A DNA stretch of 64,000 nt, taken from positions 23,393,117 to 23,457,116 of the forward strand of contig NC_092352.1 of NCBI RefSeq assembly GCF_963676685.1. The letters are read 5' to 3'. How positions within the stretch are numbered: position 1 is the stretch's first letter; every line of letters starts with the position of its first letter. The notes beneath the pieces were generated by a model, which was not told the DNA's origin, made no database searches, and worked only from the letters and a program-made list of their open reading frames with translations. Source of the DNA: Mytilus edulis (Eukaryota > Mollusca > Bivalvia > Mytilida > Mytilidae). The position numbers and the translations under genes were made by a program. This document shows positions 46,290-58,700 of this stretch, in pieces.

Positions 46290-46760
46290 TGTATCATAGA
46301 TTATGCACAAGGAAGCTATTCAACCAAGAGTTCCAAACGGTGCAGTTGAAATCAATCATCCCTTTGTACATTTTACGGACGCCATCACGAGTTGGTTGAA
46401 CGTTATGGAATAACCGTTTCACAGATGATATCGGATATGTTTCTTACGTCGTAACAACAATCCCCTTCCTTTTCATGAATGTGACCTACCGAACAAGACC
46501 GGGTTTTTCATAACATGAGCAACACAACGGATGCCACATGTGAAGCAGGATCTACTTACCCTTCCGGAGCACCTGAGATCACCCCCATTTTTTGGTGGGG
46601 TTCGTGTTTAATCTTTAGTTTTCTATGTTGTTTCTTGTGTACTTTTATTTGTCTGTTTGTCTTTTTCATTTTAAGCTATGGCATTGTCAGTTTTTTTTTA
46701 TGTATGAGTTTGACTGTTCCTCTGGTATCTTTCACCCCTCTTTTTTGTACACTGAGGAAA
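46290..46760 (+). repeat. Dispersed repeat with GGATGCCACATGTGAAGCAG
   Basis: Contains GGACGCCATCACGAGTTGG, AACGTTATGGAATAACCG, CATGAATGTGACCTACCGAA, GAGCAACACAACGGATGCC and GAGTTTGACTGTTCCTCTGG. I remember this order as an abundant mussel repeat. An 88-codon frame inside (46515-46781) is a by-product. The fragment ATGAGTTTGACTGTTCCTCT also appears near 11025. Confidence 0.7.
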
Positions 46761-46764
46761 TACC

Positions 46765-48544
46765 AAATTATTTTAACATGATCATTATTTTGTTTCGCCG
46801 ATACAAGCAATGCTTCCATTTCACTGCTAAATGCAGATTTTAATCACACGACAACAGCTATTACAAGTAATCAGTGATATAGTTTAATTATCTTTTAACT
46901 TAAAGCATCTCATTTGATAAACTTGTGACAAAAAATGCCCAGCAAGTGGTGCTAGAATGGTAACTATCATCAAACCTAACATTTAATGTAAACACATTTT
47001 AGTTGAGATAACAACAAAGAGTAGACATTCTTATAGAAACAGTTTCCTCGTATCCCTTTATTTCTGTTAGACACTCGTTTTATTCTAAAGCAGATTAAAA
47101 AAAACAGCAATCACTTTTTTTACTACATGTTTATCTATTTGAACCTGGAATAAAGGTTAGAACAGAAACAAGTAGGTATCTGTTTGAACTACACATATAA
47201 ATTGACAGTGATGAATGTAAATTGACTATACTTTTTTTTTACTTTCCTTCTGTAAATTTTCCGTTTTTAAGCATTGACATTCCAGTGACACCTGCATATG
47301 GTGTGTGTATCTCTCAGTTGAAACAACTATTAACCATAGTTCAACTAAAGCGGATGCAAGCAATTATGGGAAACCGTACGGCCTTCACAAACTAGAAATA
47401 AACAACACCGTGTAGTCGGCTATTAAATGCTCCAACATAAAAAAGAATATGAAACAATCCAATTGAAAAACAAACGGCCTTATTTACAACAAAGCAATTT
47501 ACGAAAAACAAAAATGACAGACGTGAACCTACGACAAATGCTGAACTTAAGTCTCCTAACTTCGGACAGGTTCATAAAAAATGTGGCGGAATTACACATG
47601 TTTGTGGGCTCTCAACCCTGCCCTAAACTATGAGAATCATTTGAAAAATGCTTAACTAATCAAATGGACAGAAAGTAAAACATAGAACTAAAAAACGGAT
47701 AGGACATAGCATTGTATATATCGATTTCTCATCCCTGACAACAAAAGAGACACTAAGCACATATCTAAGAGTACTTGCTGTTACCGACAGCTTGTTCAAA
47801 ACCAATAACAACTTATACAAAAAATTTATGTATCTAAGACTAAATATATATATCAGTACACAGCCAACACCCAGTGGATTGAGTATATAGACGACATTAA
47901 AAGTCAGAGAAAACCATGACCTTCTACAATGCCAAAATATAGGAATGTACGGTTTTAATTTTAATACTGATAACTCAATTGATATTTATAGCAATAAAAA
48001 ACAGTATTCAAAGATTTGAATACAGTGTTGAAAATGAAACATTTAAGAATTAACTTTATTTAAAGGAATGATACGTTTACCCGTATTTAGCTAAATTATC
48101 ATATCGGTTAACTACAATCCGAGAAAAATTAGAAATAAGTTTTCTACAGATACAGCCAAACCGATTTTTTGTAGTAGAATTTTGTAAAGGTATTTAGTAA
48201 TTTGGGGTAATGAAATCCCTGATTAATAATTTACCAGTAATACATTAATTACTCTCATTGTTATGCACTGAATAGCACAGACACGGGCATAAATAATTCG
48301 ATGTGATATGTAAACACCATAAGGTGGTGCCACAGTCCAAAAAAGGAAAAACAAAAGGGAAAGAAAAATCATCCCTTTTGTCGTACATTTTTGTGTAGAG
48401 TTTCTTGTGTTAAAAAGAAATGTTTAAACATAGGAAGGGACACTTATTACGGTTAATGTTTGATTTACTTGTGGTAAAATACTATGGGTAAATGTCGACA
48501 GTATATTTATTCACTGTCTATCTTATTTTTAAACTTGATAATAT
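46765..48544. other. No recognisable gene
   Basis: AT-rich DNA. The area near 47740-47830 (AGTACTTGCTGTTACCGACA) resembles 33500-33530 and 28795-28815 and is likely an old dispersed repeat. Nothing else supportable. Confidence 0.4.
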
Positions 48545-48552
48545 TTTACTGA

Positions 48553-48571
48553 GGGGGGGGGGGGGGGGGGG
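48553..48571 (+). repeat. Run of 19 guanines
   Basis: Uninterrupted G19 at the left end of the 2.05-kb element. Compare the CCCCCT words at its right end. Length may be affected by sequencing or assembly. Confidence 0.9.
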
Positions 48572-49559
48572 AGGGCAAGGGGTTTAACTGTTATGCTGTT
48601 ATGGGGCAATTTAATTCTTTGTTATCTGTTATTTTGAAAATATATTTGCTGTTAGCTGTTATTGTCTTATTCTTTGTTAGCTGTAATTGGGCTATTAGTT
48701 TTTTTGTTATCTGTTATTGTGATAATGTATTTGCTGTTAACTGTTATTGAAAATTGGAATGTTAGCATTTTTTTTTTACAGTCCATATTCGGTATAAATT
48801 GAAGATCATTGGACATTGGGGTCTACCACTACTAATATGTTTGTCCCGTATTCAGAGAAGGATTCCATTAACATATACCCATCACAGAAGTGAGGTCCAG
48901 GACAATTCAATTATATCTTGTGATTATACTTTGTAATAAATTCCATTTTTTTATGAATGTGTATTTAGAATTATCTTAATTTTTTGTATGAGAATAATGT
49001 TCCTTGTTTCCCGTACGAACATATTAAATTAAAACAATTCTTAATATGACAAAAAGGAAAACATATGGCCAGGAATATCTGACAAGGATCTCAATTAAGG
49101 ACTAGGTCCTAACAACCAGTTAACCTTTTTTTTATAATATGGTACATAGACTCAGCTCTGTGATTCTTTTCAAAGCAGAACCAAATGCATTGTACAATAA
49201 AAGTTCCAACCATGTACTTGGGTCCAAAGCTGCACATAACTCATTACAAACAAAGATTTCTTACGTTTCAAGCCATTGTTTCCCTACTAAACTATGTATT
49301 CTACTTACTAGTACACTTGATACAATCAAAAACCTCAGCTGATAAAAAATTGTTCAAATAAGGCCTTTGGAAATAGTGGAATAAATTGCTTTTGGAGTGT
49401 CAAAATTCGTTCGAAGTACTTGATAAATTGCATGCTGATAATTGGTGCTTTTGATTTTGCTACCCTATATACCACTTTGCCTCATAGTCTTATTAAGAAA
49501 AATTGGTCATTTGGAAAAAGTCAGAATATTCAAACTTTTTTAGGTCATTTTTTTAATAG

Positions 49560-50118
49560 CAACAAAGGGAGCTTCAGTCAATATATATAAACAATACACC
49601 GACGTTTCATGAGAGCTGCTGAAAGCATTTTTGAGTTATTTTTGAAAACTAGAAAATATCACCTTTTTCTAATGAATAAAATCCCTTAACTTAATAACAT
49701 AAAATCTAAAATTAATTAAAATCGAAAGGGAGTTTACAACAATAGATATAAACATTTCAGCAAAGTTTCATGAGAACTGCTGAAAACATTTTTGTGTTAA
49801 TGTCTAAAAACTGGAAAACCCCCTTTTTAATTAATAAAACCCGTTAACTCGGAAACGTAAAATCTAAAATTTATAAAAATTGAAAGTGACCTCATGTTAA
49901 TAGATATAAACAATTCACCTAAATTCCTTGCTTTGTGATAGCATTTTTGAGATATTATCAGAAAACTGAGAAAAAAAAACACCAATTTTATTGAATAAAA
50001 TCCAATTACCCAGAAACTTAAAATCTAAAATTTATAAAAACAAAAAACAAAAAGGGAGCTCACGTCAATAGATAAAAACAATTTCTCAAAGTTTAATGCA
50101 AATTGGTTAAAGAGTTTT
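49560..50118 (+). repeat. Tandem array, about 163-bp period, 3.4 units
   Basis: Units start near 49565, 49727, 49888 and 50053 with AAAGGGAGCT or variants. Each contains AATAGATATAAACA or a variant, GAACTGCTGAAAACATTTTT or a variant, and ATAAAATCTAAAATT. The array is interrupted by the MITE at 50119 and resumes at 50271 (CAGTTAATGTCCG, compare GTGTTAATGTCTA at 49794). Confidence 0.8.
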
Positions 50119-50218
50119 CAGTGGAGGATCCAGTCATTTTAAAAGGGGGGTTCCAACTATATGTCCCCATTCAAATGCATTGATCGGCTAAAAAAAAGGG
50201 GGGTTCAGCAACCCCCGG

Positions 50219-50250
<32 letters not shown>

Positions 50251-50264
50251 TGGATCCGCCACTG
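50119..50264. mobile_element. 146-bp nested MITE with CAGTGG ends
   Basis: Ends CAGTGGAGGATCCAG and CGTGGATCCGCCACTG are imperfect inverted repeats. AGTTTT lies directly outside both ends (50113-50118 and 50265-50270). The interior has AAGGGGGGTTCC words and a C30 run. Removing the element and one AGTTTT restores the surrounding 163-bp repeat unit, which supports insertion. CAG-starting ends fit hAT-derived MITEs. Confidence 0.8.
50220..50249 (+). repeat. Run of 30 cytosines
   Basis: Uninterrupted C30 inside the MITE, between CAACCCCCGGA and GTGGATCCGCC. Related copies in bivalves usually carry a shorter run, as I remember them. Expansion or assembly error are both possible. Confidence 0.9.
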
Positions 50265-50607
50265 AGTTTTTCAGTTAATGTCCGAAATGTTGACAACAGA
50301 CGGACAACAGTATACCATAATACGTTTCGTAAACGAACGTATAAAAAAATATTATAATATATTGAGTAGTAATATAAACTCATTCTTGATACATAAATTA
50401 ATAACTAAAAACATAGTCATAGAAAATGGAATGCATTACAAAGGATTATATCCGTAATAATAAATACTGATTTGTCAAAGATCGAATTATTTTAATATTT
50501 CATTTACTGTTATCTGTTTTTGTCCATTTTAATTCCTTGTTATCTGTTATGAGGCAAATCAATTTGCTGTTTTGCTGTTATTGGGACCCCCTTGCCCCCT
50601 CTTTACT

Positions 50608-51672
50608 TTGTGAATGATGTATTCAATTTCTGTATACAGTCTATCTTTTATTATGTTATGATCAATTTATTTGACCGAATTTGTTCAATAAATCGTTGAA
50701 TTATAATCATACATTTAAGGCTGTATGATTTATTAGTTAAAAAATGGGAAAACTTAGTTTTACTTTCACTTTCACCTTAGGTCTTGAATAGTTTTCAAGA
50801 AATGTAAATGTTATATAGATGGAATAACATTATTTATCACGTAGAATATGAAACGTAATAGGCCTGCGCAGTTTTTTACTGAATTGTTATCAAGCAAAAA
50901 GGGAAACATTTTTAGTTTCAATCTCACCCTTGAATCACTTTTAGGAAATTCTGTAGTTTAATGATTTGCATTTCAATGTAAGTTTAGACCAATTATAAGT
51001 TTTGTGAGACTGTTATTGAGTTTCTTATGTAACTAAACTCTATTAAAAGAGCTTTACGAATATGAAGATAGAAATAAAAGGACATAATTTCAGCATTTAC
51101 ACTACGTAAAAATTGACATACATGTTATATCAATAATGTGAAATGTGTGAACGAATGAATAAGACGTAAATAATAAAGTATTGGTATTCAGTGCACGAAT
51201 TGTTATTTTAATGGCACTTTGGACAGTATGGTGTCATTAACTAAATACATTTCAAATATTTCGGAAAAAAATGCCTGACATAAACAAAAGAATACAAATT
51301 AAATTCTGAATCATAAATATAGTTTTTGATAATGATAGGGCAGTCTTTTGTTTGATATATATCTGAAATACTGTGTTATTTTGATAATTCAAAGACGAAT
51401 CAGTTTTTATAAAATCCGGTTACTTACCTTGGGGAAGGGAGTTTATGTGTTGATGTTTATCAACTTCTTTTAGTTTTTGGCTCGATTTTCAATATAATAT
51501 TAATTCTTTTATAATTTTTGCATTTCCTTTGAAATGTAGGCATTATTAATGGAATTATACTTATTTTCATATTGTTACGCATTTAGCAAACGATTTCCTC
51601 ATCAACATCCGAAGCATTACTAATGATTAACTCATGCAAAAAATACAAAAGCGACTACCCTAAATTTCCCCG
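50608..51672. other. No recognisable gene
   Basis: AT-rich DNA between the 2.05-kb element and the tandem array. No repeat or coding signal that I can support. Confidence 0.45.
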
Positions 51673-51674
51673 TA

Positions 51675-54600
51675 TAGTCCAGTCGATTTGTGCAGATTTT
51701 TGACACAATTGCTCAGATTGTGGTAAAAGCATGAAATTTGGCATAGTAGTAGTATATGTCATGTACAACATTTTAAGCTATGGACCCAATCAGAAAATCG
51801 AAATTGGCGGAAGAGGCGGCCATTTTAAAATGGTAGCCGCTTGATCTCAATAGATTAATAATAGATAATCATGAAAATGATATTAGAGAAGATGTTGACA
51901 TGAGATCTGGTTGATAAAATAACAGTGCTGAATCCAATTGTCTTGTAGAACAAAAATTTTGGAAATATTACCCATATTGATAGGCGGCCATCTTGAAAAA
52001 TATGTAGTCATTATTCGATATAATAAAAAAAAATGCATTGTGGAAGGTATATACAAATGTATTTGTTTGAGCTATATAAACAGGACAAAAAGCTAGCCTA
52101 TCCCCCCTCCCCCGAGTTATTCTTCTGTTTTGTAGCGGGTACAAAAGCATTAAAACGCAGACACGAAGAGGATCATAAAATGAACTATTACTCTGAAAGC
52201 AATATTCGAGCAACCGCTTGTTCAACATAGAATAACAGGAGAATTTTATTTTATACGTAGAAATAAAGCAAGAAAATATTTGTATACCTGTCGTTTATAA
52301 TAGTTGGCTGATTACTGGATAATTCAATTTGTTGATATTGTTCATTTGAAACAACTTTCAAAAACCTTGATTGCAGACATAATGAATTTATATCATACAA
52401 GTAATGTTCTCAATTGACGTTAAAAATATCTAACAATAAATGAAATGTACATGTACATGTTTTGTCAAACCACACTCTGTTTATATCACATTGTCCTCCA
52501 CATTAACATAGAGATGTACAACTTAATACTGCCTTTACACATTTGCATTTCCTTAGTAAACGTGTTCACTTTGACTTATAAGTTAAGCGCTTGCTGCAGG
52601 AAATTATTATATAGTCATATGGTATATCCATCACAATTGACAAGGACTGTCATCTGAGGTCTTCATATATATTGATTTTTTGGTAGCAATCTTGAATGAT
52701 GGCTATTTTGAAAAGATGAATTTTCAATATATCATTATTCGCTTATCTTATTAATTCACTGTTTGCATTCATAATTCTTTTACTAACTTATATTGGATAT
52801 TCACAAAGAGGTCAGATAAGGCATGCACATGTTTACAAAATTAAGATATCAGTATCAAAATTTCTGTTACTTACACTTTTGCCTAAGTAACTTTTGAAAC
52901 CAGAAATTACGTATATATTATATAATTTATGACCGAAAGTTTTTTTTGGAAAAGATCAAAACTGTAGATTTCGAAAACACTGGAATTAGATATAAGAAAA
53001 ACATAATAGGCAATTAGACTGGAAGGAATGTGTGAAACGGCAAGAGAGGACATGTAAGGGTTTGCAATGCCAAGCAGATACAAACAGAACAGTCATAGAC
53101 ATTTGAGCTGGCAATCACTCTTTTGATGCAAGCATACAAAGATGTTGGATTTTGAATGGGTTTTCATTTCGCTCAATTCGAAACAGTTGAATGAGGGCTA
53201 TGGAACTGCAGAAGCACTGCAGAATCACAAAGCAAAATGGCACAAAACATGTCAAACAAATTTTCAGACCTCAAAATATTTCATCAGGGAAAACATACTT
53301 CTGATGTTGAAGATAAGTTGCCAATTGAAAGGAAACAATGAGTAACCAGACACTGTAAAGTGGAACTGGATAAAAAAAAAGAACAATGGCTGCAATGTAT
53401 TTTTTCTGTGGTGATGTATCTAAAGATCTCCATGATACATCGACATTTTCAAATCGACAAAAATTGGGCATGACTGTGCACTTGTACTACAAGACATATT
53501 CCCTTAGCCAAAGTAAGAGCTGGAGATGTCAAATCACTAGTATCATGCTTGATGATTGATGAAACTTGACAACATAGCAAATAGGCAGAATAAAAGACAC
53601 AGAAAGAAAGCCAGGAATCTTTTATCCTTGGAGTTGTGCTTTCCTAAATAATGAAATACATTGATGGCACACGGTCTGGAAGAAATATTGTACCAATCTC
53701 CAAGCTTGCAGATCACGCTAGATTGTACGGTAAATGCCTGGAAGATCTTGGAGTTATCATGGAAGGAAGAACTGTTACAACGCAGTTAACAAAATTGGAA
53801 TGTACTCGCATAGGATATCTATAAGCATACAAGCAAGATAAATTAGTGCTCTTGATTTTTTAACAAATGTAATTGTGAATCTCTGAAACAGACCTAATAA
53901 TAAAAGGGTAAAAATGAAGGCATTACCATAGCCATAGCAGGCAAAATATATATGCTTGATACTAACAATAACTTTACAGGGACACTCAATAACAGCTGTT
54001 GACACGAATCAGGTTAACAGACATACGTATCCTTAGTAAGAATGATACAGGATGGCCAAACATCAAGAAATATCGTTGAGTGGCAGACAAGACTAACCAT
54101 TTCTCAGCTATAATAGTTCAATTGTGCAACTCGTTGTTGAAAGGATACAACTGCAACTTATCAGTCCTCAGATAGAGAGTAAGATGTATCAAAGATTGTG
54201 GAACTGATTCATTTGGAAAGCCTACATTGAATGTCCCTGTAAACCTTTTTATAGTAACTTGTAAGCTTAACTCTTCAAACTATTCTAGTTACTTTGACTA
54301 TGAAAAGGCCTTCATCATCACGAATAAAAGACATGGCCTGTTTCAGAACTTCCCCAACATATTCGTTGAGAATCCGGAGAAAACGCTTGCATATCCTCAA
54401 TGGCAGCTAGTATTCAATTTTTCAGAAGTGTTGTATTAATCATTCCTTCCATGACAACTCATATTTACTAAGAACGTTTACTGTACAATTTACCAATATC
54501 ATCAATTTCAAATATTAAAACAATATATGTTCCAGAGTGTGAGCGTGAGCCGTCAATGTTTTCTATCAATTTGGCGAGCCCCATTCCATGGATAACAGTT

Positions 54601-55755
54601 TCTTGAATTTTTTTCTGTGTCTCGAATTCTGTCTAGTTGCCCTGTCGTGCAGTTATAACAAACATTTAGCATGATAGCTGCTCCTGAAATATTAATCTCA
54701 AGCACTGAGTCTTGCTAAAAGAACAATGGTTAGTAGTTCAAGTGACAGTCACATACACTATTGTCGAGGCTTCATGATGATAGTCAGATACCTCATCACA
54801 ATGAATAAAAAAAAATCCTGCATATTGGTTTTGTTAATTCATCACAACCGTGGCTGGTTATTTTACTGGTATTTTCAATCCATGACTCATCTTAGACTTT
54901 TTTTCGTTTTTCCTAACAAAATTTATGTTGATCTTAAGATTTGCTTTGACAGGATAAGAACCTTTTGCCTTGTAATTCTCCCATTACATCAACTTGGAAC
55001 AGTTGTATGCGTACAAAAAATGACTGATTACCAGCTCAAATGTCTATGTCTGCTCTTTTTGTATTTGATTGGCAGTGTAAATCCTCATGTGTCCTCTCTT
55101 GGCGTTACGGAATTCTTTCCAGTCTATTTATTATTTTTTCAACTCCATTGACTTAATACCTATGTATTATTCCTTTTCAACATACAGTGGTCATAACTTA
55201 TATTGTATATATACGCATTTTTTGTTGGTAAAAAAGTAACTAAGCCCTACATGCTAAACTTCAATTAAAAGAATTTACGCGTATCTTTTAAATACATTTA
55301 TTTGTTAACATATGCATGCCTTATTTGAGCACTTGATGAATATATCCTATATGAATAGCAACAGTCATATAAATAAATGATAAGAAAAACTAGTTGTAAA
55401 TGCATATAAAACTTAGTATTAATTCAAAAAACAATTTAAGATAGCGAATAATGATATATTTGAAATTTACGTTTCCAAAATGGCCACCATTCAAGATGGC
55501 CACCTAATACTTCAATAGTCCTCAGTTAATATTCTTTGTCATAAGATATACGAAAGTTTATCAAAATTGGGAAAGTAATATATTTTTCATATTTTTTTTG
55601 ATAATTTTTATTAATTTTTTGGACATCATTTCAAAATGGCCGCCCAGAGCCGCCATTTTGATTTTCTGAATTGGGTCCATAGCTATAAATGTTAGTCATT
55701 ACCTCAACTAACACTCTGCAAAATTTTATGCTTTTACCACAATCTGAGCAATTGT
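51675..55755 (+). repeat. Tandem element unit 1
   Basis: This unit has the complete left terminus, while its right terminus is cut at the junction with unit 2 (CAATTGTGTAAAAGCATG at about 55748). It differs from units 2 and 3 at several shared positions, for example GTAATGTTCTC rather than GTAATGATCTC, and AATGAGTAACC rather than AATAAGTAACC. It contains a 141-codon frame at 54726-55151 that has the same protein sequence in all three units. Since the units are so recent, that identity is no proof of selection. Confidence 0.85.
53142..53870 (+). pseudogene. Decayed fragment of an invertebrate multi-copy gene, unit 1
   Basis: Plus-strand pieces in shifting frames read LNEGYGTAEALQNHKAKWHK-TCQTNF (about 53190-53270), then YFFCGDVSKDLHDTSTF (about 53395-53450). 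They continue with HIPLAKVRAGDVKSLVSCL (about 53505-53550), KLADHARLYGKCLEDLGV (about 53705-53758) and MEGRTVTTQLTKLEC. From memory these match, in order, conserved blocks of a large uncharacterised protein family repeated in mollusc and cnidarian genomes (AKWHxxC, CFFC...LHxASTF, LAKLSAGDM, KLADHxxLY...LE-x-LG). Stops and frameshifts are frequent, so it is not functional. It may be a fragment captured by the element. Confidence 0.6.
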
Positions 55756-58700
55756 GTAAAAGCATGAAATTTGGCGTAGTAGTAGTATATGCCACGTACA
55801 ACATTTTAAGCTATGGACCCAATCAGAAAATCGAAATTGGCGGAAGAGGCGGCCATTTTAAAATGGTAGCCGCTTGATCTCAATAGATTAATAATAGATA
55901 ATCATGAAAATGATATTAGAGAAGATGTTGACATGAGATCTGGTTGATAAAATAACAGTGCTGAATCCAATTGTCTTGTAGAACAAAAATTTTGGAAATA
56001 TTACCCATATTGATAGGCGGCCATCTTGAAAAATATGTAGTCATTATTCGATATAATAAAAAAAAAATGCATTGTGGAAGGTATATACAAATGTATACAA
56101 AAAAACTAGCCTATCCCCCTCCCCCGAGTTATTCTTCTGTTTTGTAGCGGGTACAAAAGCATTAAAACGCAGACACGAAGAGGATCATAAAATGAACTAT
56201 TACTCTGAAAGCAATATTCGAGCAACCGCTTGTTCAACATAGAATAACAGGAGAATTTTATTTTATACGTAGAAATAAAGAAAGAAAATATTTGTATACC
56301 TGTCGTTTATAATAGTTGGCTGATTACTGGATAATTCGTTTTGTTGATATTGTTCATTTGAAACAACTTTCAAAAACCTTGATTGCAGACATAATGAATT
56401 TATATCATACAAGTAATGATCTCAATTGACGTTAAAAATATCTAACAATAAATGAAATGTGCATGTACATGTTTTGTCAAACCACACTCTGTTTATATCA
56501 CATTGTCCTCCACATTAACATAGAGATGTACAACTTAATACTGCCTTTACACATTTGCATTTCCTTAGTAACCGTGTTCACTTTGACTTATAAGTTAAGC
56601 GCTTGCTGCAGGAAATTATTATATAGTCATATGGTATATCCATCACAATTGACAAGGACTGTCATCTGAGGTCTTCATATATATTGATTTTTTGGTAGCA
56701 ATCTTGAATGATGGCTATTTTGAAAAGATGAATTTTCAATATATCATTATTCGCTTATCTTATTAATTCACTGTTTGCATTCATAATTCTTTTACTAACT
56801 TATATTGGATATTCACAAAGAGGTCAGATAAGGCATGCACATGTTTACAAAATTAAGATATCAGTATCAAAATTTCTGTTACTTACACTTTTGCCTAAGT
56901 AACTTTTGAAACCAGAAATTACGTATATATTATATAATTTATGACCGAAAGTTTTTTTTGGAAAAGATCAAAACTGTAGATTTCGAAAACACTGGAATTA
57001 GATATAAGAAAAACATAATAGGCAATTAGACTGGAAGGAATGTGTGAAACGGCAAGAGAGGACATGTAAGGGTTTGCAATGCCAAGCAGATACAAACAGA
57101 ACAGTCATAGACATTTGAGCTGGCAATCACTCTTTTGATGCAAGCATACAAAGATGTTGGATTTTGAATGGGTTTTCATTTCGCTCAATTCGAAACAGTT
57201 GAATGAGGACTATGGAACTGCAGAAGCACTCCAGAATCACAAAGCAAAATGGCACAAAACATGTCAAACAAATTTTCAGACCTCAAAATATTTCATCAGG
57301 GAAAACATACTTCTGATGTTGAAGATAAGTTGCCAATTGAAAGGAAACAATAAGTAACCAGACACTGTAAAGTGGAACTGGATAAAAAAAAGAACAATGG
57401 CTGCAATGTATTTTTTCTGTGGTGATGTATCTGAAGATCTCCATGATACATCGACATTTTCAAATCGACAAAAATAGGGCATGACTGTGCACTTGTACTA
57501 CAAGACATATTCCCTTAGCCAAAGTAAGAGCTGGAGATGTCAAATCACTAGTATCATGCTTGATGATTGATGAAACTTGACAACATAGCAAATAGGCAGA
57601 ATAAAAGACACAGAAAGAAAGCCAGGAATCTTTTATCCTTGGAGTTGTGCTTTCCTAAATAATGAAATACATTGATGGCACACGGTCTGGAAGAAATATT
57701 GTACCAATCTCCAAGCTTGCAGATCACGCTAGATTGTACAGTAAATGCCTGGAAGATCTTGGAGTTATCATGGAAGGAAGAACTGTTACAACGCAGTTAA
57801 CAAAATTGGAATGTAGTCGCATAGGATATCTATAAGCATACAAGCAAGATAAATTAGTGCTCTTGATTTTTTAACAAATGTAATTGTGAATCTCTGAAAC
57901 AGACCTAATAATAAAAGGGTATAAAAAATGAAGGCATTACCATAGCCATAGCAGGCAAAATATATATGCTTGATACTAACAATAACTTTACAGGGACACT
58001 CAATAACAGCTGTTGACACGAATCAGGTTAACAGACATACGTATCCTTAGTAAGAATGATACAGGATGGCCAAACATCAAGAAATATCGATGAGTGGCAG
58101 ACAAGACTAACCATTTCTCAGCTATAATAGTTCAATTGTGCAACTCGTTGTTGAAAGGATACAACTGCAACTTATCAGTCCTCAGATAGAGAGTAAGATG
58201 TATCAAAGATTGTGGAACTGATTCATTTGGAAAGCCTACATTGAATGTCCCTGTAAACCTTTTTATAGTAACTTGTAAGCTTAACTCTTCAAACTATTCT
58301 AGTTACTTTGACTATGAAAAGGCCTTCATCATCACGACTAAAAGACATGGCCTGTTTCAGAACTTCCCCAACATATTCGTTGAGAATCCGGAGAAAGACG
58401 CTTGCATATCCTCTATGGCAGCTAGTATTCAATTTTTCAGAAGTGTTGTATTAATCATTCCTTCCATGACAACTCATATTTACTAAGAACGTTTACTGTA
58501 CAATTTACCAATATCATCAATTTCAAATATTAAAACAATATATGTTCCAGAGTGTGAGCGTGAGCCGTCACTGTTTTCTATCAATTTGGCGAGCCCCATT
58601 CCATGGATAACAGTTTCTTGAATTTTTTTCTGTGTCTCGAATTCTGTCTAGTTGCCCTGTCGTGCAGTTATAACAAACATTTAGCATGATAGCTGCTCCT

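Larger units (their letters stand above)
48551..50601. mobile_element. 2.05-kb element with G-run inverted ends and 6-bp flanks
   Basis: The left end reads GAGGG...GGGAGGGCAAGGGG and the right end CCCCCTTGCCCCCTC. The hexamer TTTACT lies immediately outside both (48545-48550 and 50602-50607). Just inside each end are repeated CTGTTATCTGTTATT phrases in the same orientation. There is no transposase frame, so it would be non-autonomous. It contains a 163-bp tandem array and a nested MITE. The low complexity of the ends makes this less secure than the hAT element. Confidence 0.6.

Noticed and set aside
46515-46781. 88-codon frame with hydrophobic segments as a membrane protein gene
   Set aside because: It lies inside a dispersed repeat whose related fragments do not keep the frame.
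54726-55151. 141-codon frame repeated identically in the three tandem units as a real gene
   Set aside because: The units are so similar that identity is expected without selection, there is no recognisable domain, and neighbouring coding remnants are decayed. It remains possible but unsupported.
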